A program made the translations under genes and the position numbers. The notes below the pieces were generated by a model. That model was given only the letters and a program-made list of their open reading frames with translations. It searched no databases and was not told the DNA's origin. DNA of 64,000 nt, taken from positions 1,426,001-1,490,000 of the forward strand of contig CM034388.1 of the NCBI GenBank assembly GCA_019925095.2, in the 5' to 3' direction. The DNA comes from Dendrolimus kikuchii. Taxonomy: Eukaryota > Arthropoda > Insecta > Lepidoptera > Lasiocampidae. Position 1 is the stretch's first letter. Each line of letters opens with the position of its first letter. Of this stretch, positions 22,568-35,700 are shown one piece after another.

Positions 22568-23790
22568 TTTTCTTAAGTTTTCGCGACTTGTATACATAAT
22601 AAAACTACGTTTTAACGGTTTTAAGCGCGGTAATTTTACTTGATTTTGGTTTTTCCGACGTTTCGGCCACTTTTCAGTGGCCGTGATCACGGAAGACAAA
22701 GATGTCAAGTGTCAACGAGTATTGTTAAAGTTTTATTTAGCCTACCACCAACTCGTTAATTTTAATTATTTAATTTTTATTTTGTTTATGGTTATTATTT
22801 ACTCTATGGGAGCCTAATTTAATTTACTACCGCTTCGCAACATGTTATGGCTTGAAGAGAAGAAGCGGCGCAAGAAACTCTTCAGCAAACATTGTAATTA
22901 TCAGTCAAGTCGGTTTGTGTTCCGTTGTACTCAGAAAGAGATCACAGTGTCCTGAGGTCTGGCAGCTGGTTTTTGCTGGGTTTCGGTCTTAGTAGTTTTG
23001 ATGATTGGATCCCAAACAGGTGGTACTTGCAAACCATCTTCTCTATTGAAATTTGGGTGTTTTTTTTATTTCAATAGCCTCACGCATCATTCTAGATATG
23101 AAATGATTCTCTTTCGCGAGGATTTGTGGGTTATCGAATCTGATGTAGTGGTTGGGTTTATCCAGCGTGTGTTCACTGATCGCAGACTTCGTAGACCTTG
23201 TGTGTTTCATGTCAGCAATGTGTTCTTTTACTCGTGTTTTTATGCTCCTCTTTGTTTGCCCAATGTACGACAATCCACACTCACAATCGAGCTTGTAGAC
23301 CCCTGCATCCTGGAGTGGGATATTGCATTTCACAGGTCTCAGAAATTGGGTAATCTTTTTCTGCGGCTTAAAATATGTATTGATTGAAGCTCGCCTGAGG
23401 ATGTGGCCAATTCTGTCTGTGACCCCCTTGATCTAGGGTAGGGTAGCAGGGTACCGCTCACCTGAAGGTGGTTTGGGGCCTTTGTGACGTTGGTGTGGAG
23501 TCTTCAGCTGATTGCTTTGTGGAACTCGCTTGACATGCTGAAGCTCTCAGCTACGTGGTTCTCGTCACAGATTTTCTGTGCTCTCTGAAACAAAGATTTG
23601 CCCACAGTAGCTAACTGACTAGGATGGTGGTGAGACGAACCATTAAGGTATTTATCTGTATGGGTAGGTTTCCTATACACCGTAAGACAATACTCTTGTA
23701 TTGTCAAGGTTCCTTATAATGAGCACATCCAGAAACCAAAATCAAATAAAATTACCGCGCTTAAAACCGTTAAAACGTAGTGTTATTATT
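22568..23790 (-). mobile_element. Penelope-like element (family C) copy 3 with inverted terminal segments
   Basis: On the minus strand it encodes the end of the RT (LTVYRKPTHTDKYLN, SSHHHPSQL; 23504-23707) and the GIY-YIG part (23043-23333, GVYKLDCECGLSYIGQTKRS), then the 3' non-coding region and hairpin. The left terminal word CTACGTTTTAACGGTTTTAA (22602 on) recurs inverted at about 23745-23783. The linker between RT and nuclease is damaged. Confidence 0.82.
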
Positions 23791-24025
23791 TACTATAATT
23801 GCCAGATTGAAAAAAATAGCAAATTTTATATAATGAAATGTGTGATATTTTTTATCCCGGGAGTCCCGCGGGATTTTTCCTGGGGAGGTTCGAAGTTCGG
23901 GTGCATAAAAATTTGCTTATTCCGACACAGTTTTCATTAAAATAATACTTTGTACCCGGGAGCCTGCCGGAATTTCGAGTCAGGCGTGGACAAAGTCGCG
24001 GGCGTAACCTAGTAAAAAAACATAA

Positions 24026-24130
24026 TATTGGTAGCCTAGTGGCTAACCCGCCTGCTTCTCGATCCGATGAAGTGGGTTCGAATCCTCCGGGAAACATACA
24101 CCACTTAGACACCTTTTCTGTACAAACAAT
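24026..24130 (+). repeat. tRNA-derived SINE-like head
   Basis: GGTAGCCTAGTGGCTAACCC matches a pol III A box and GTGGGTTCGAATCCTCCGGG a B box, about 35 bases apart. It does not close into a tRNA cloverleaf with an acceptor stem, so a SINE head is preferred to a tRNA gene. Confidence 0.6.
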
Positions 24131-24770
24131 GTCCACATTCTTTTAATTACTAACTGCTGAAGGTAAAAAAAACAACGCATCGAAAAAACAAATGTGTGTA
24201 ACCCGCCGATCCGTAATAAACATACCTACATTGAGTTGACGATGAAGAAAGACATCGATCGATGTGTGAAACTCGCCAATCCGTTTTAGCCAAACGTGAC
24301 CCGCTAGCGGCACGTTCACGCTATTATGTCGCCTTGAGATCATCCTAAAACTATGGTCATCTTATTTCCTGAACAACTATTGTACGGACGCCCGTCCTTG
24401 TATTTTATTAGTAGATATAATGAATATTGAACAGTGTAGCCGCGTCGTCCGTATGTGATTGTACAATTCACTCTAATTTAATATACAGTGCTGTGTGAAA
24501 CTATATTCTTGTCTACTCAGTGTTGTGATTTTTTATATTGTATTATTTTTTACCTGTAAGTACTTTACAAACTAAAGTAACTTGAAAATATATCAATTTT
24601 TTTTTTAGTGGATGTGTGTATTAATTTATGTGTTTTACATTGTAAGAATTATAATTATTGCTATGTTTTGTTCTATAGAATAATATGTACCATTTTTAAA
24701 TAACTTCAATGCATAGACATGGTATTTTTAGAATTTTATAATATTATAGACATGCCTCCGACTGAAGTTT
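24131..24770. other. Unassigned AT-rich stretch
   Basis: No gene or defined repeat was recognised; short ORFs are unsupported. Confidence 0.35.
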
Positions 24771-24772
24771 TA

Positions 24773-25090
24773 TCCGTGCAGGAACGGTGAAAGAATACAA
24801 TTTCCTGCGGCCAGGCGGCCTGTCGTAAGAGGCGACAAAACAACCCACAGCCAGGTGGTAGGGTATTAGCTCGACTGGATGGCGACCACCCTTGGTCTAG
24901 AGTATGCCGCCACAACAACCTTGTGTTGTGTTTCGGCATTAGTGACCAGGTTCTAGTCTCCCTTAAGAGAGCAGCAGCGCATTTGTAGCACCTTCGGTGT
25001 TACAAATGTCCATAGGCGATGGTAACCGCTTTCCATCAATTGGGCCGTCTGCCTGTCTGCTGAACTTCTGCAACAATAAAAAATAAAAAA
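24773..25090 (+). mobile_element. Family A, near full length
   Basis: It runs from ATCCGTGCAGGAACGGTG to TTCTGCAACAATAAAAAATA. The tail is a mixed AAT/A-run. Confidence 0.8.
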
Positions 25091-25299
25091 AAGTTGTACC
25101 GAAATATTATTGAATGTTTTTTTAATAAATTAAATAAATAAATAAAACTAACAATAAAGGCAAAATAGGTTGTCTCTATTGTATTTGTAAATAAAAAAGA
25201 AATGAATTGCCTATCTTTAATATTATAACATTCTAAACATGCCATGACTATACATTGAAGCTATTTAAAAAAAAACAACTGGAATAGACTATATAAACG

Positions 25300-25610
25300 A
25301 TGGAGAACAAGATGTAATTTTTTTTAGATTTCTTGTCTGTTTGTTTTTTAGTCTGTTTGTTCGAGATTCACGTAAAAAATACTGTGGCGATATCGTTGCG
25401 ATTTTCGCTGATCGACATCTAATTCTTAGACTATTTCTGGGAGTGGTTTGAAACGGCCAGATTTAAAAAAAAAATTATAATCGATAGCAACTATAATGTT
25501 TTTTTAAATTATTATTAACAACTCTACGGACTCGAGTTCCGTACCTTTAATGTAACAAAAGTGATATATTTTATCGCGGGAATCCCGTGGGAATTTTAGC
25601 CCTAGTAGCC
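25300..25610. repeat. Helitron-like remnant with family H dyad
   Basis: GATGGAGAACAAGATG and TTCTTGTCTGTTTGT are the complement of words in the Helitron-like copy at 11220-11270. CTCTACGGACTCGAGTTCCG at about 25518 is the family H dyad. Boundaries are not definable. Confidence 0.35.
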
Positions 25611-25787
25611 TTTACGAAGTAGTACGTAGTCTTTGACAACGGAACCTTAATAATGTTCACTTATTAATTATTATTGTCGCATTTCGACCACGGGAGACCA
25701 CTAGTTGCTAGCTAGTTGTCTAAACAGCAAAAAGCACAAACAAGACATAAATGAAAAAAAAAACTATGTATTAGTAGTAGTAGTTCT

Positions 25788-26098
25788 ATTCGCCACAAAG
25801 GCAGGCAAAGGAATCTTTAGTCCATACAGCCAATTCTGATGTTTAAGTCTTCGTGTAATAGTCGCGCAGTTGTATTGTAGGCTACAACTAACGCCATTCA
25901 ACGGAGTTCTTGTGAAAACTCAAAAGGCCACATTTGACTATACAGTTCAGATTTCTCACAAAACACATAATCACTACTCAAAAACTATCAATATCCTACA
26001 ACTATTGTTCATTTTAGAGTAATTTTACACATTTTTAGAAAATAAAACTGCACAGCACAACGTCTCCTTTCAGTTCCCGCCAGAAACTCCCAAAAAAA
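25788..26098 (+). repeat. Family D repeat
   Basis: Reference copy of family D: about 300 bp, AT-rich, containing GCCATTCAACGGAGTTCTTG, CCACATTTGACTATACAGTT, ACTCAAAAACTATCAATATC and AATAAAACTGCACAGCAC. At least eight copies lie in the window in both orientations. No coding capacity was seen and the class is unknown. Confidence 0.7.
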
Positions 26099-26130
26099 AG
26101 CTATGTATTCTGACAACCTACTTTAATAGT

Positions 26131-26459
26131 TTTTTTTTATTGCATGAGTTCAGCATACAGTCAGACGTCCCACCTGTTGGGAAGCGGTTACCATCACCTA
26201 TCGATATTTGTAATACCAAAGGTGTTAGGAATGTATTGCCTCTCTCTAAAAAGGGGCTAGAACCTGGCTAATGTACTAATGCCGGACTACTTATGTCGGA
26301 AAAGAACTAAGGTTGTTATGACGGCATACTGTAGACCAGGGGTGGTAGCCATCCAGACAGGCAAATACCCTACCACCTAGCTGTGGTTTCTTTTATCGCG
26401 TCTTACGACAGGCAGCCCAGTCGCAGGAAATTATATTCTTTCTCCGTTCCTGCACGGAT
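26131..26459 (-). mobile_element. Family A, diverged full-length copy
   Basis: The whole unit is present from the T-tract to CCTGCACGGAT, with many substitutions and a short internal duplication around GCTAATGTACTAATGCCGG. It lies about 280 bp upstream of the FAR gene 2 start codon. Confidence 0.72.
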
Positions 26460-26721
26460 GTCCGGTGTAGAATCGTTTTTGGATTTTTTATTGTTGTTGA
26501 TGACAGAACACTAAATTACAACAATAACAACAACAACTGTCAACGTCACGTCACAAGTTGACACAAAACCCGCAGTGCTTAAATAAAAGTGAATAAATTA
26601 AATTGCAAGCTGTGTCCACCTATAATTAGTTTTTTCATCGCATTGTAAACCTTAGTCACAAGTAAGCCCATTGATGGAACAAATGTAAAAAACTGTTGGT
26701 GATCCTTAATAAATAAATATC

Positions 26722-26729
26722 TATTACAG
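26722..26729 (+). other. Splice acceptor just upstream of the FAR gene 2 ATG
   Basis: CTATTACAG ends nine bases before the ATG at 26739. This suggests that the first coding exon is preceded by a 5' UTR exon, or that the protein has further N-terminal residues from an upstream exon: the frame is open back to the acceptor (Ile-Leu-Lys before Met). No upstream exon was identified. Confidence 0.45.
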
Positions 26730-26738
26730 ATTTTAAAA

Positions 26739-29700
26739 ATGAAGCTAACTGTACCTCAATACTATGCGGGAAAGTCTATCCTGATCACCGGGGGTACTGG
26801 TTTCCTAGGAAAGGTTAGTTATCAATCTTACACGCGACATCTCTTATCGAATAGTACGAAACAAAAAGTTCTTAAAAACTCAGATTATTCAGTCGTTTAC
26901 ATAGATGGCACTATCTTTAATTACTATTAAAATAGAACAAGAATAATCATAAACAAGCATCTATTAAAAAGTTTATATTCACTCGTTTTACGACGGTTTA
27001 TTATTTAGTATATTTGGACCAAATCTCCAAACATGGAACAAAAGTAATTTAAAGCGTTTAATTTTTTTAATCATTTGGTCTAAAATATAATTATGTTTTA
27101 AAATAATTAATTAATGAAACGCGGAAGATGAAAAAATCTGTGGCAACATTAATTTAGTTATGTAGGGCATATATAAATGTAGGTTAATGTTTGTTTTTCA
27201 GAGATACATTTCTTTATTATTTTTTACAGGCATTAGTCGAAAAACTTCTTAGAACTTGCCCAGATGTAAAGACAATATATCTTCTTCTACGGGCGAAGAA
27301 GGGGTTGTCTGGAGAAGAAAGACTTAAAGAGTTATGCTCCCATAAGGTATGTATCTTAAATCTTTAGTATTCTCTAAAATCAAAAAATACCCATCGGCTA
27401 AGTGCGTGCCGCATCACGATCATTGTAGAAATATATAAACCGATTGCAACGCCACCTACCGAGTCTAATTTTGAATCTAAACCATCCTGGGACCCACTCA
27501 AACACATTAAATTTCATCAAAATCCTAAAACCTGATTCCAGCGCCAAGTATTTTGGTTAGATTGATATTTTTAAATTAGTAATATGTTTTGAATGAAATG
27601 TCCAATTGGAATAATTCATCAAGTAATGTATAGGTATTGAAACAGTCTTAAATATGAAATATATTTGGATACGGATTAATACAAGGCCTGTCGTAAGAGG
27701 CGACTTAACAACCCACAGCCAGGTGGTAGGGCATTTGCACGGCTGGATGGCTACCACCCCTGGTCTAAAGTATGTCGTCATAACAACCTTGAGTTGTGTT
27801 CCGGCATTAGTGACCAGGTTCCAGTCTCCCTTAAGAGAGCAGCAGCGCATTTGTAGCAACTTTGATGTTGCAAATGTCCATAGGCGATGGTAACCGCTTT
27901 CCATCAAGTGGGCCGTCTGCCTGTTTGCTGATCTCCTGCAATAAATAAAAAATACAAAGGTATGGATAACAAGGTCGGATTTTGGTTGGCATTTTTATCT
28001 TTTTAAATAAAAAAAGTAGTAATAGTGATATAACTACAATAGATATAACATATGGTATTGAAAAGCTTTTTGTAGATATTGATATTCTTTAATATTGTAG
28101 AACATTTTTTGATCTGTCATCAACAATTTCCTCAGCGCATAGGATAAAAGACATTTTATGGTTAATTTTATTACACCTTGGGTTACATTATTGAAGGGAT
28201 CCAAAATTTTCTTGTAATAAATATATCCTATATTACTCGGGAATAATGTAGCATTCTAATGGTAAAAGAATGTTTGAAATCAGTCCAGTAATGTTTGAGT
28301 TTAATATTCGTTACAAATATACAAATCTTTCCTCTTTATAATATTAGTAACAGTTATATAAATATATCAATATATGATATATTGATATTTTCAGCTTTTC
28401 TTCCTTGTACGTGACAAGAATCCAGAAGCTTTCAACAAACTCAGGTTCGTTGGTGGAGACATTGCAGAGGACGGTCTGGGTATGTCTGAACAGGACAAAG
28501 AAGAGTTATTGCAGAACTGCAATATTATATTCCATAGCGCCGCATGTGTCAGGTGAGTCTATAATCTATCTATAACAAAGAATAAAATTCTAATATCTGC
28601 CTGTGTAGGTATTAAATAAAACAACAGATCAACACTTGGGCAATCTTGCTAGCCTGAGAGAAAGGAGAAAAAAAAAAAAAAAAAAAACAACAAACTTATG
28701 AATATATTTAATGTTCCGTTAAAAAAAAAGGCTGAGAAACCCTAAAAACAACAATGAAAGCGAGAACAGTGCGTACTTACTAACCTTAAACTCAAGGTGA
28801 GAATAATAAAATAAAATAATATTTTTTCTACACAACCTACGTCCGTATAATAATACGTTTTTTTTAAAGTCAGGTTGCTTGGAGTAAATCGCTTTCAGCC
28901 ATTTAGCCGCTTTCTTGGCAAAACAATAATCTTGTCAAAAAAAGTGCTGCAAATATGCATTTTCGGAATAGTTCATTTGGTGAACGTTAAAGTGTTATCT
29001 GTATATCCATTTAGATATATATTTTTTCAGGTTTGATCAAAAATTAAAAGATGCCGTAAACATGAATACAACTGGTACACTGAGGATGCTGACTCTTGCT
29101 GAATCTATGAAAAACTTGGAGGTCGGTTTGGAAATAATTTCCGAAATTTAATTCTAATTGTTTTAAACATTTATTAATATAAATTAGAAACTAGAACAAT
29201 AAAGATCATTTAAATAAATAAATTACCTTTTCTCCATATTTTATAGTCACTTAAAATTATGTGTACGCAGACACTTATACTACAGTAATATAACGACTCA
29301 TTTAGTATTAGTAACTACTTTTTCACAACTATAAAGGGCATAACATATTATCTCAAAGTTGTATGTAATTTTTTTTGTGCACATGTGTCAGTTTTCCCTT
29401 GTGCGTTTTTCTTGTACGTATTTGAAACAACAATACATTATAGTCTAGTTGAATTTGTTTATTTTTTATTTAAGCTTATGGCTTGGCAGCTAGGCCTTTA
29501 AACTAGATCTTAGTTTACAATATAGTTTCTTCATTTTCTTAAGCCTATGTGTAGCACAGCTGAACTGTAGGTTATCAGCTAGTGCCATTCAACGGAGTTC
29601 TTTGTGACAACTCAAAAGGCCACATTTGACTATACAGTTCACATTTCTCACAAAACAGATAATTACTACTCAAAAACTATCAATATCCTACAACTATTGT

Positions 29701-32700
29701 TCATTTTAGAGTAATTTTACACATTTTTAGAAAATAAAACTGCACAGCACAACGTCTCCTTTCAGTTTCCGCCAAAAAAAACAAAAACCAGTTGAATTTG
29801 TATCCAATATAAGCATAGATAATCACAGAATCGATTACATTTTAATTGAAGTAAATGTTGAATAATTTTTTAATTTTTGTGAGAAATGTGAACTATATAG
29901 CCAAATGTGGCCTTTCGAGTTTTCACAAGAACTCCGTTAAATGACGTCGATTGTAACCTACAATACAACGGCGCCTGGCTTAAAGGCCTAGATGCGAAGC
30001 CTTAAACATAGAAAAAGCAAAAATTTGCGGTAATTTTGATGGCTAGCATAAGGTAGTAAAAAGTATTGAAACTGAACAGTAATAAGAGTTAAATAATTAT
30101 GTAATATATAAAATGTAATATTTTGCATTAAAATGTGAAATAATTTTTGAGTTTAGTAAAAATATTATAAAAATAATAAACCTTATAATTATCCTAATAC
30201 TACAGATAGGTACTCTATATTTATCTCATTCTCTCGTAGGCTACTTTTCTGAAATTTCACTTTTGCCGTGAATTGCAGACACAATTTTTTTTATTGCAGT
30301 GAGTTGTGAGTTGAGCAGACAGGCAGACAGCCCACCTGATGGAAAGTTACTACCGCCTCTGGACTTTTGTAACACCAAATACTACCAATGTGCTGCCACT
30401 CTCTAAAGAGAGACTGGAACCTGGCCACTAATGCAGGAACACATGTCTAGGTTGTTAAGGCAGCATACGCTAGACCAGGGGTGGTAGCCATCCAGATAGG
30501 CAAATCCTCTTCCACACGGCTGTGGGTTGTTTTGTCGTCTCTTACGACAGGCTGCCCCAACGTAGGAAATGTATTCTTTGTTCGTTCCTTCACGGATAAC
30601 TGAATCTCAAACACGGACTTGTTTTAAATCACCATGCTCCTCCGATACTTGTTAGGTGATAGGGATTTTTTTTTATCTGTGAACTTGCACACTGCTATCC
30701 GTTCAGTTACTTCTCGTATTATTAGGCAAGTGTTTATGTATATAGATCAAGTGGTAAAAGTTCTTATATCGTGAATTTTAGGTATTCGTCCACCTATCAA
30801 CGGCGTACTGCCGCTGCGAGCTAGACGTCTTGGAGGAGAGGCTCTACCCAGCTGTCCATAAGCCAAGAAAAATAATTGAAATGACCCAATGGATGGATGA
30901 CTCTACTTTGCAGTTCGTGGAACCAAAGTTAGTGTAACCATGTAAAAATTACCTCTAATCCCCACTTGATGTATACCACTTCACAATATATCATAGCCTC
31001 ATGCTCTTCTACGTAGAATAGATAAAGAGGACTATCACTATATTTAAAAAAATCCATCAAAAGGAATTAATCTGTGGTGGCTCTATTACGGTAGAAGGTA
31101 TATTTAAAACAATTCTGTTTATAACAGGAAACACTATAAAATCGTAATAAAACTATGTTTTATCCGTTTTAAGCGCCGTAATTTATTTGAGAATGATAAT
31201 AGAAGAATGAGAGAAAAATAAGAGATTCTTTTGTTTTTCCCATTTTAATATTATGAAACAATATTCTTTCTTCTCTTCAAGCCACAACATTTTGCGAAGC
31301 GGTGATAAATTAGATTAGGCTCCCATAACTTTGATTTCATTAATATCATTATTTTGTTTTTTTTTTTTAATATTATGACTTTTATTTTTAACATGTATCA
31401 CGATTTTTTTTTATGACATGATAATTATGACTTAAGAATGATATAGATAAATAGACAAATTGTAGTTTTTGTTTTGTGTTGTATTGTATTATTTAATTCC
31501 TTTTTTATTTTATATCTAATTTTCCAATATTGCATCAAATTTATTATAATTTTCTTATAGTTGTATGAGCCAAATGCGTAACAAGAATTATTTTTTTAGT
31601 GGAAACTTAGTTGATATGTGTATTAAGTTATGTGTTTTATATTGTAAGAATTATAATTATTGTATGTTTCCCAAATAAATTAAATAAATAAATAAGTTGG
31701 CGGTAGGCTAAATAAAACTTTAACAATACTCATTGACACTTGACATCTTTGTCTTCGTTAATCACGCACGGCTACTGAAAAGTGGCCGAAACGTCGGAAT
31801 AATAAATTCTAAATAAATTACCGTACTTAAAACCATTAAAACGTAGTTTTATTATGTGTATAAGTCGCGAAAACTTAAGAAAATATTGTGTGGAGTGGGG
31901 TTGTCTGGAAGAGATCGCTTTTTAGCGATAAGACCGCCCTTTGTACATAACTAGATATAATTTTAGTCTTTAAGTTCATGTTTGTAATGGTGTACAATAA
32001 AGAGTTATCTATCTATCTATTAATATAAAATCGCTTTAAAGTATCATTAAAATGTTAAAATAAATTAATAACTTTAAAAATATTAAAATTTCAACTCGGC
32101 GTATTTCACAATGTATATAACTTCTAAGTTATAAAGACTGTCTTTGCCTATACTAGCGCCATTCTGGTCAGTTCTTGAACTATTATTTACTGCTCACTCT
32201 TGGACACTTTTTCTGTTTAGTCTGTATCTTCCCTTCATAGAGTATGATTTTTATTTCAATCATCTCTTCTAGTGTAAGTTTATAGCCTGATGCTACTACC
32301 CATATTGTTAGTGTGGATATGGGAAAATACGTGATTTTTTTTTCATTTTCAGAATCATAGAATCAGAACCAAATACTTATTCATACACCAAAGCAATAAC
32401 CGAAGATCTAGTTGGGGAATACAGTGGTAAATTCCCTGTGGCTATAGCAAGGCCATCTATTGGTGAGTAGTGTTCACATTTTACTCCTACTTTTAGTATA
32501 GTCAATAGTCATAGAATATGAAAAGATTAAGGAAATTAGCAATAACAGCCTATTAAAAACATATCTCTAAATACCATCCTAAAACCCCAATTTCTAGATG
32601 GCGCTATAAGTCATTATTCTGTATTAAAATTAATTTCAAAATAAAAGTTATTAGGATAGTTAAAATATTATTCTTTTTCCAAGGTTAAAGTATTATAAAA

Positions 32701-35700
32701 CTGAGAGTTTTACATAAAAGAAGAAGAGAGTAAGAACATTGAACAAGACTACAGGCATGTTTTGCCTCTACGACGCGTACAAATTATAAATTGAAAGTAT
32801 TACTTAATAGTAGTTTTCAATGATTTTTTTCTTTATTCTTTATTGTGCATATAACAGTTATTTGGATTAAGTATAAAATTGATTTTTTTTATTGACATAT
32901 ATATTTATTTTCAATTTTTTAATATTTTTCTCATAAATATCTTATAAAGTGGGGCCTAGGCTAGGGTCCAGGCTACCGGTGGTTAAGGCTTCAGACATAG
33001 GAATCTCCTCACAAACAGGCCGTGTCCAAGAGAGCAGCCTTCTGCATCCGACCCTTCACCCATATACCAAGCGAGAGCCTTTCAAGGTGGCGCTCAAGGC
33101 TCTTCGCTATCAGTCTATTCACTGACACCACTATCGGTACTATGGTTGTAGAGTCCTGATTCCAAATGGCAGTAACCTCGTGAGGTGATCAATGTAATCA
33201 TCAACCATCATGGGGAATCGCGAAATCTACAATTATATCCCAATATCAGGGTTACTGGCGACAACAGTCCTATCTGTGATAATAGATAGGTCCCGGTAGA
33301 GCAGATTATTAATGCATTGATGTTTACTTACATTCAACTTCTTTATGTGTAAACTCGTTCTGTATTTTTTTATTCTAGTGACAGCCTCATTGAAAGAGCC
33401 AGTTCCTGGTTGGGTTGATGGTCTGAATGGACCCTCTGGCTTAATTGTTGGCAGCGGAAAAGGTATAATTATATATTATTATAAAATTAGCGGATGAAAG
33501 AGTCATGTGGCATTTTTAAGATTTTTGTACTAAGGAAATAAGATTTTAAATTATTTAACGCACGTTCTTAATTATGTAAAAATATTATACAGTAGACCCT
33601 CTAAGTCGAACTTGAAGGGAGACGCCAAAAATTCGAGTTATAGAGTTTTCGACTTAAGCGAGTTTTGTAAGAAAACATTCGACTTGTAGAATTTAGGATT
33701 TATTCAAATAACCTAGTTATAAAATCAAATATTGCTATGTTCTAGTTGCAGACGTCCAATTTATTTTTTAGAGTTATAGAGGTAAAATATCTACTGAATT
33801 TGCTTATAGGGATTCACTAATTATTTAGACTTATAGAGGATTCAGATTTCGAGCAACGGAGTGTGTTGATGTGTTCGCGCCGCTTAATTTAAATCCTGCC
33901 CTGTTAAATTATTTCCACAACTACCCGCTTTCAAACCGCGTTATCCAGTCACCTTTTCCCAGCCGCCATCTCCCGTTCCATACGACTATCCTTGTCGTAC
34001 TTACCGCTGTACTAATACTGCTCGTCTTTACGAGTCAGTCTGCTGTCGACCCTCGTACGACAACCCGCACATCTTTTCCACCACAACTTGCCTATAAGTG
34101 CAGTCATACCGCGCCGCGTGTGTACAAATAATAATCGAAGGCCGCAAGAAGGAGAGAAGCCAGATGTTTTGCTACAAGGCTCACGACTTGGTGATCAGCA
34201 CGCATAGTGAGTGCAGCCCAAAAGCATGCAGGTTAGTTTCCCTTCTTTCCATACCAGCAATCCTACCACCGCCCTAAGGATACGCGTTCTGTCCCTAATA
34301 TGGGGCTGTCGCGTTGACAGCGAGGGAACACAAATTTTTTTCGAGGAGGTTTTCGATTTATCGAGGTTCAACTTACTTAGGTTCTACTGTAATTTATTCT
34401 AAGATGTGTCCGTATCCCCATTGGTACATATCGTCTTCATAATGCACGTTTATTGGTTCTTTAATGGCCGGTTCTTCAATATTACTATTCATTTTATCCG
34501 TGCAGGAACGAAGAAGGAATACAATTTCCTGTGGCCGGGCGGCCTGTCGTAAGAGGCGACAAAACCCACAACCAGTTGGTAGGGTATTTGTCCGTCTGGA
34601 TGGCTACCACCCCTGGTTTACAGTATGCTGCCATAACAACCTTGAGTTGTGTTCCGGCATTAGTGACCAGGCTCCAGTCTCCCTTTAGAGAGCGGCAGTA
34701 CATTAGTAGCACCTTTGGTGTAACAAAAGTGTATAGGCGATGGTACATGCTTTCCATCATGCTGGCCAGCTGCCTGTCTCCTGAACTCATACAATAAAAA
34801 AATCATTTAATAATATTGGTTTAATTTTGACATTACTTGTATGGAGCTTATGTTGAATAACCGATAGTAGGGCAGATGGAACGGTCGTTAAAATATAAGA
34901 ACTGACTATTAATCTGCGTCATCTGACACACAATCGAGAAGTTGACTATCTCTACGGTATCCCTCTTTGTGTGACTGATAAGCACTTGGCCGTTTTACTA
35001 TTATTACAGGTGTTATTCGTACTATGCATTGCGAACCTTCGTATACGGCTGATGCCATAGCAGTGGATGTTGTGGTCAATGGCTGCATTTTAATAGCCTA
35101 TGTAACTGCACTTGATAAGTAAGTATTTCAGTTTTTAAATAATGACGCAGATGGTGGCACGTGTCATTTTTGATATCTTATGAAAAATATGTATTGCCAA
35201 AATAGCGTACAAAAATTACAAGAACTTATGGGAGCTGCATACGTCTAGTCATCGCAGCGGACAATGAACTACTGGAACGCGCAACGCAGGCGCGGGAGCG
35301 CACATATTAATAGTTGCCCTATCTCACTCACACATCATCCGTCCCGCACACATATTATGCTATATATTATTCTAGCTGTACGACTAGTTAATATTTGTAC
35401 TTAAGGTTACCGTTTCCAAAATAAATGAGTTCACATCAGCACTCGCCAGTGAATACCTACTACTCTCTGCCATCTGAAGTATAATTTAAGCTCTACTACT
35501 CGCTGCTACAAACGTAATAATTTTCTTTTAAATTATTGACTGAATTGTTCAAATTTATTTGATTTAATAATAAATCGAATTGTAGAATCAGTCTGTTAGG
35601 AGAATAATAAGAGGTTTCTAATAAAATTCCGGTTTATTTTCAGACCTAAGGAAGCTCAAGTATATAATTTAACAATGTCCAAAATGCCAAAAATATCATG

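Noticed and set aside
24026..24095. tRNA gene
   Set aside because: A and B boxes are present but no paired acceptor stem; a SINE head explains it better.
33871..34131. 86-codon ORF with a hydrophobic stretch
   Set aside because: It lies inside the pogo-like element in an intron and shows no transposase or known domain.
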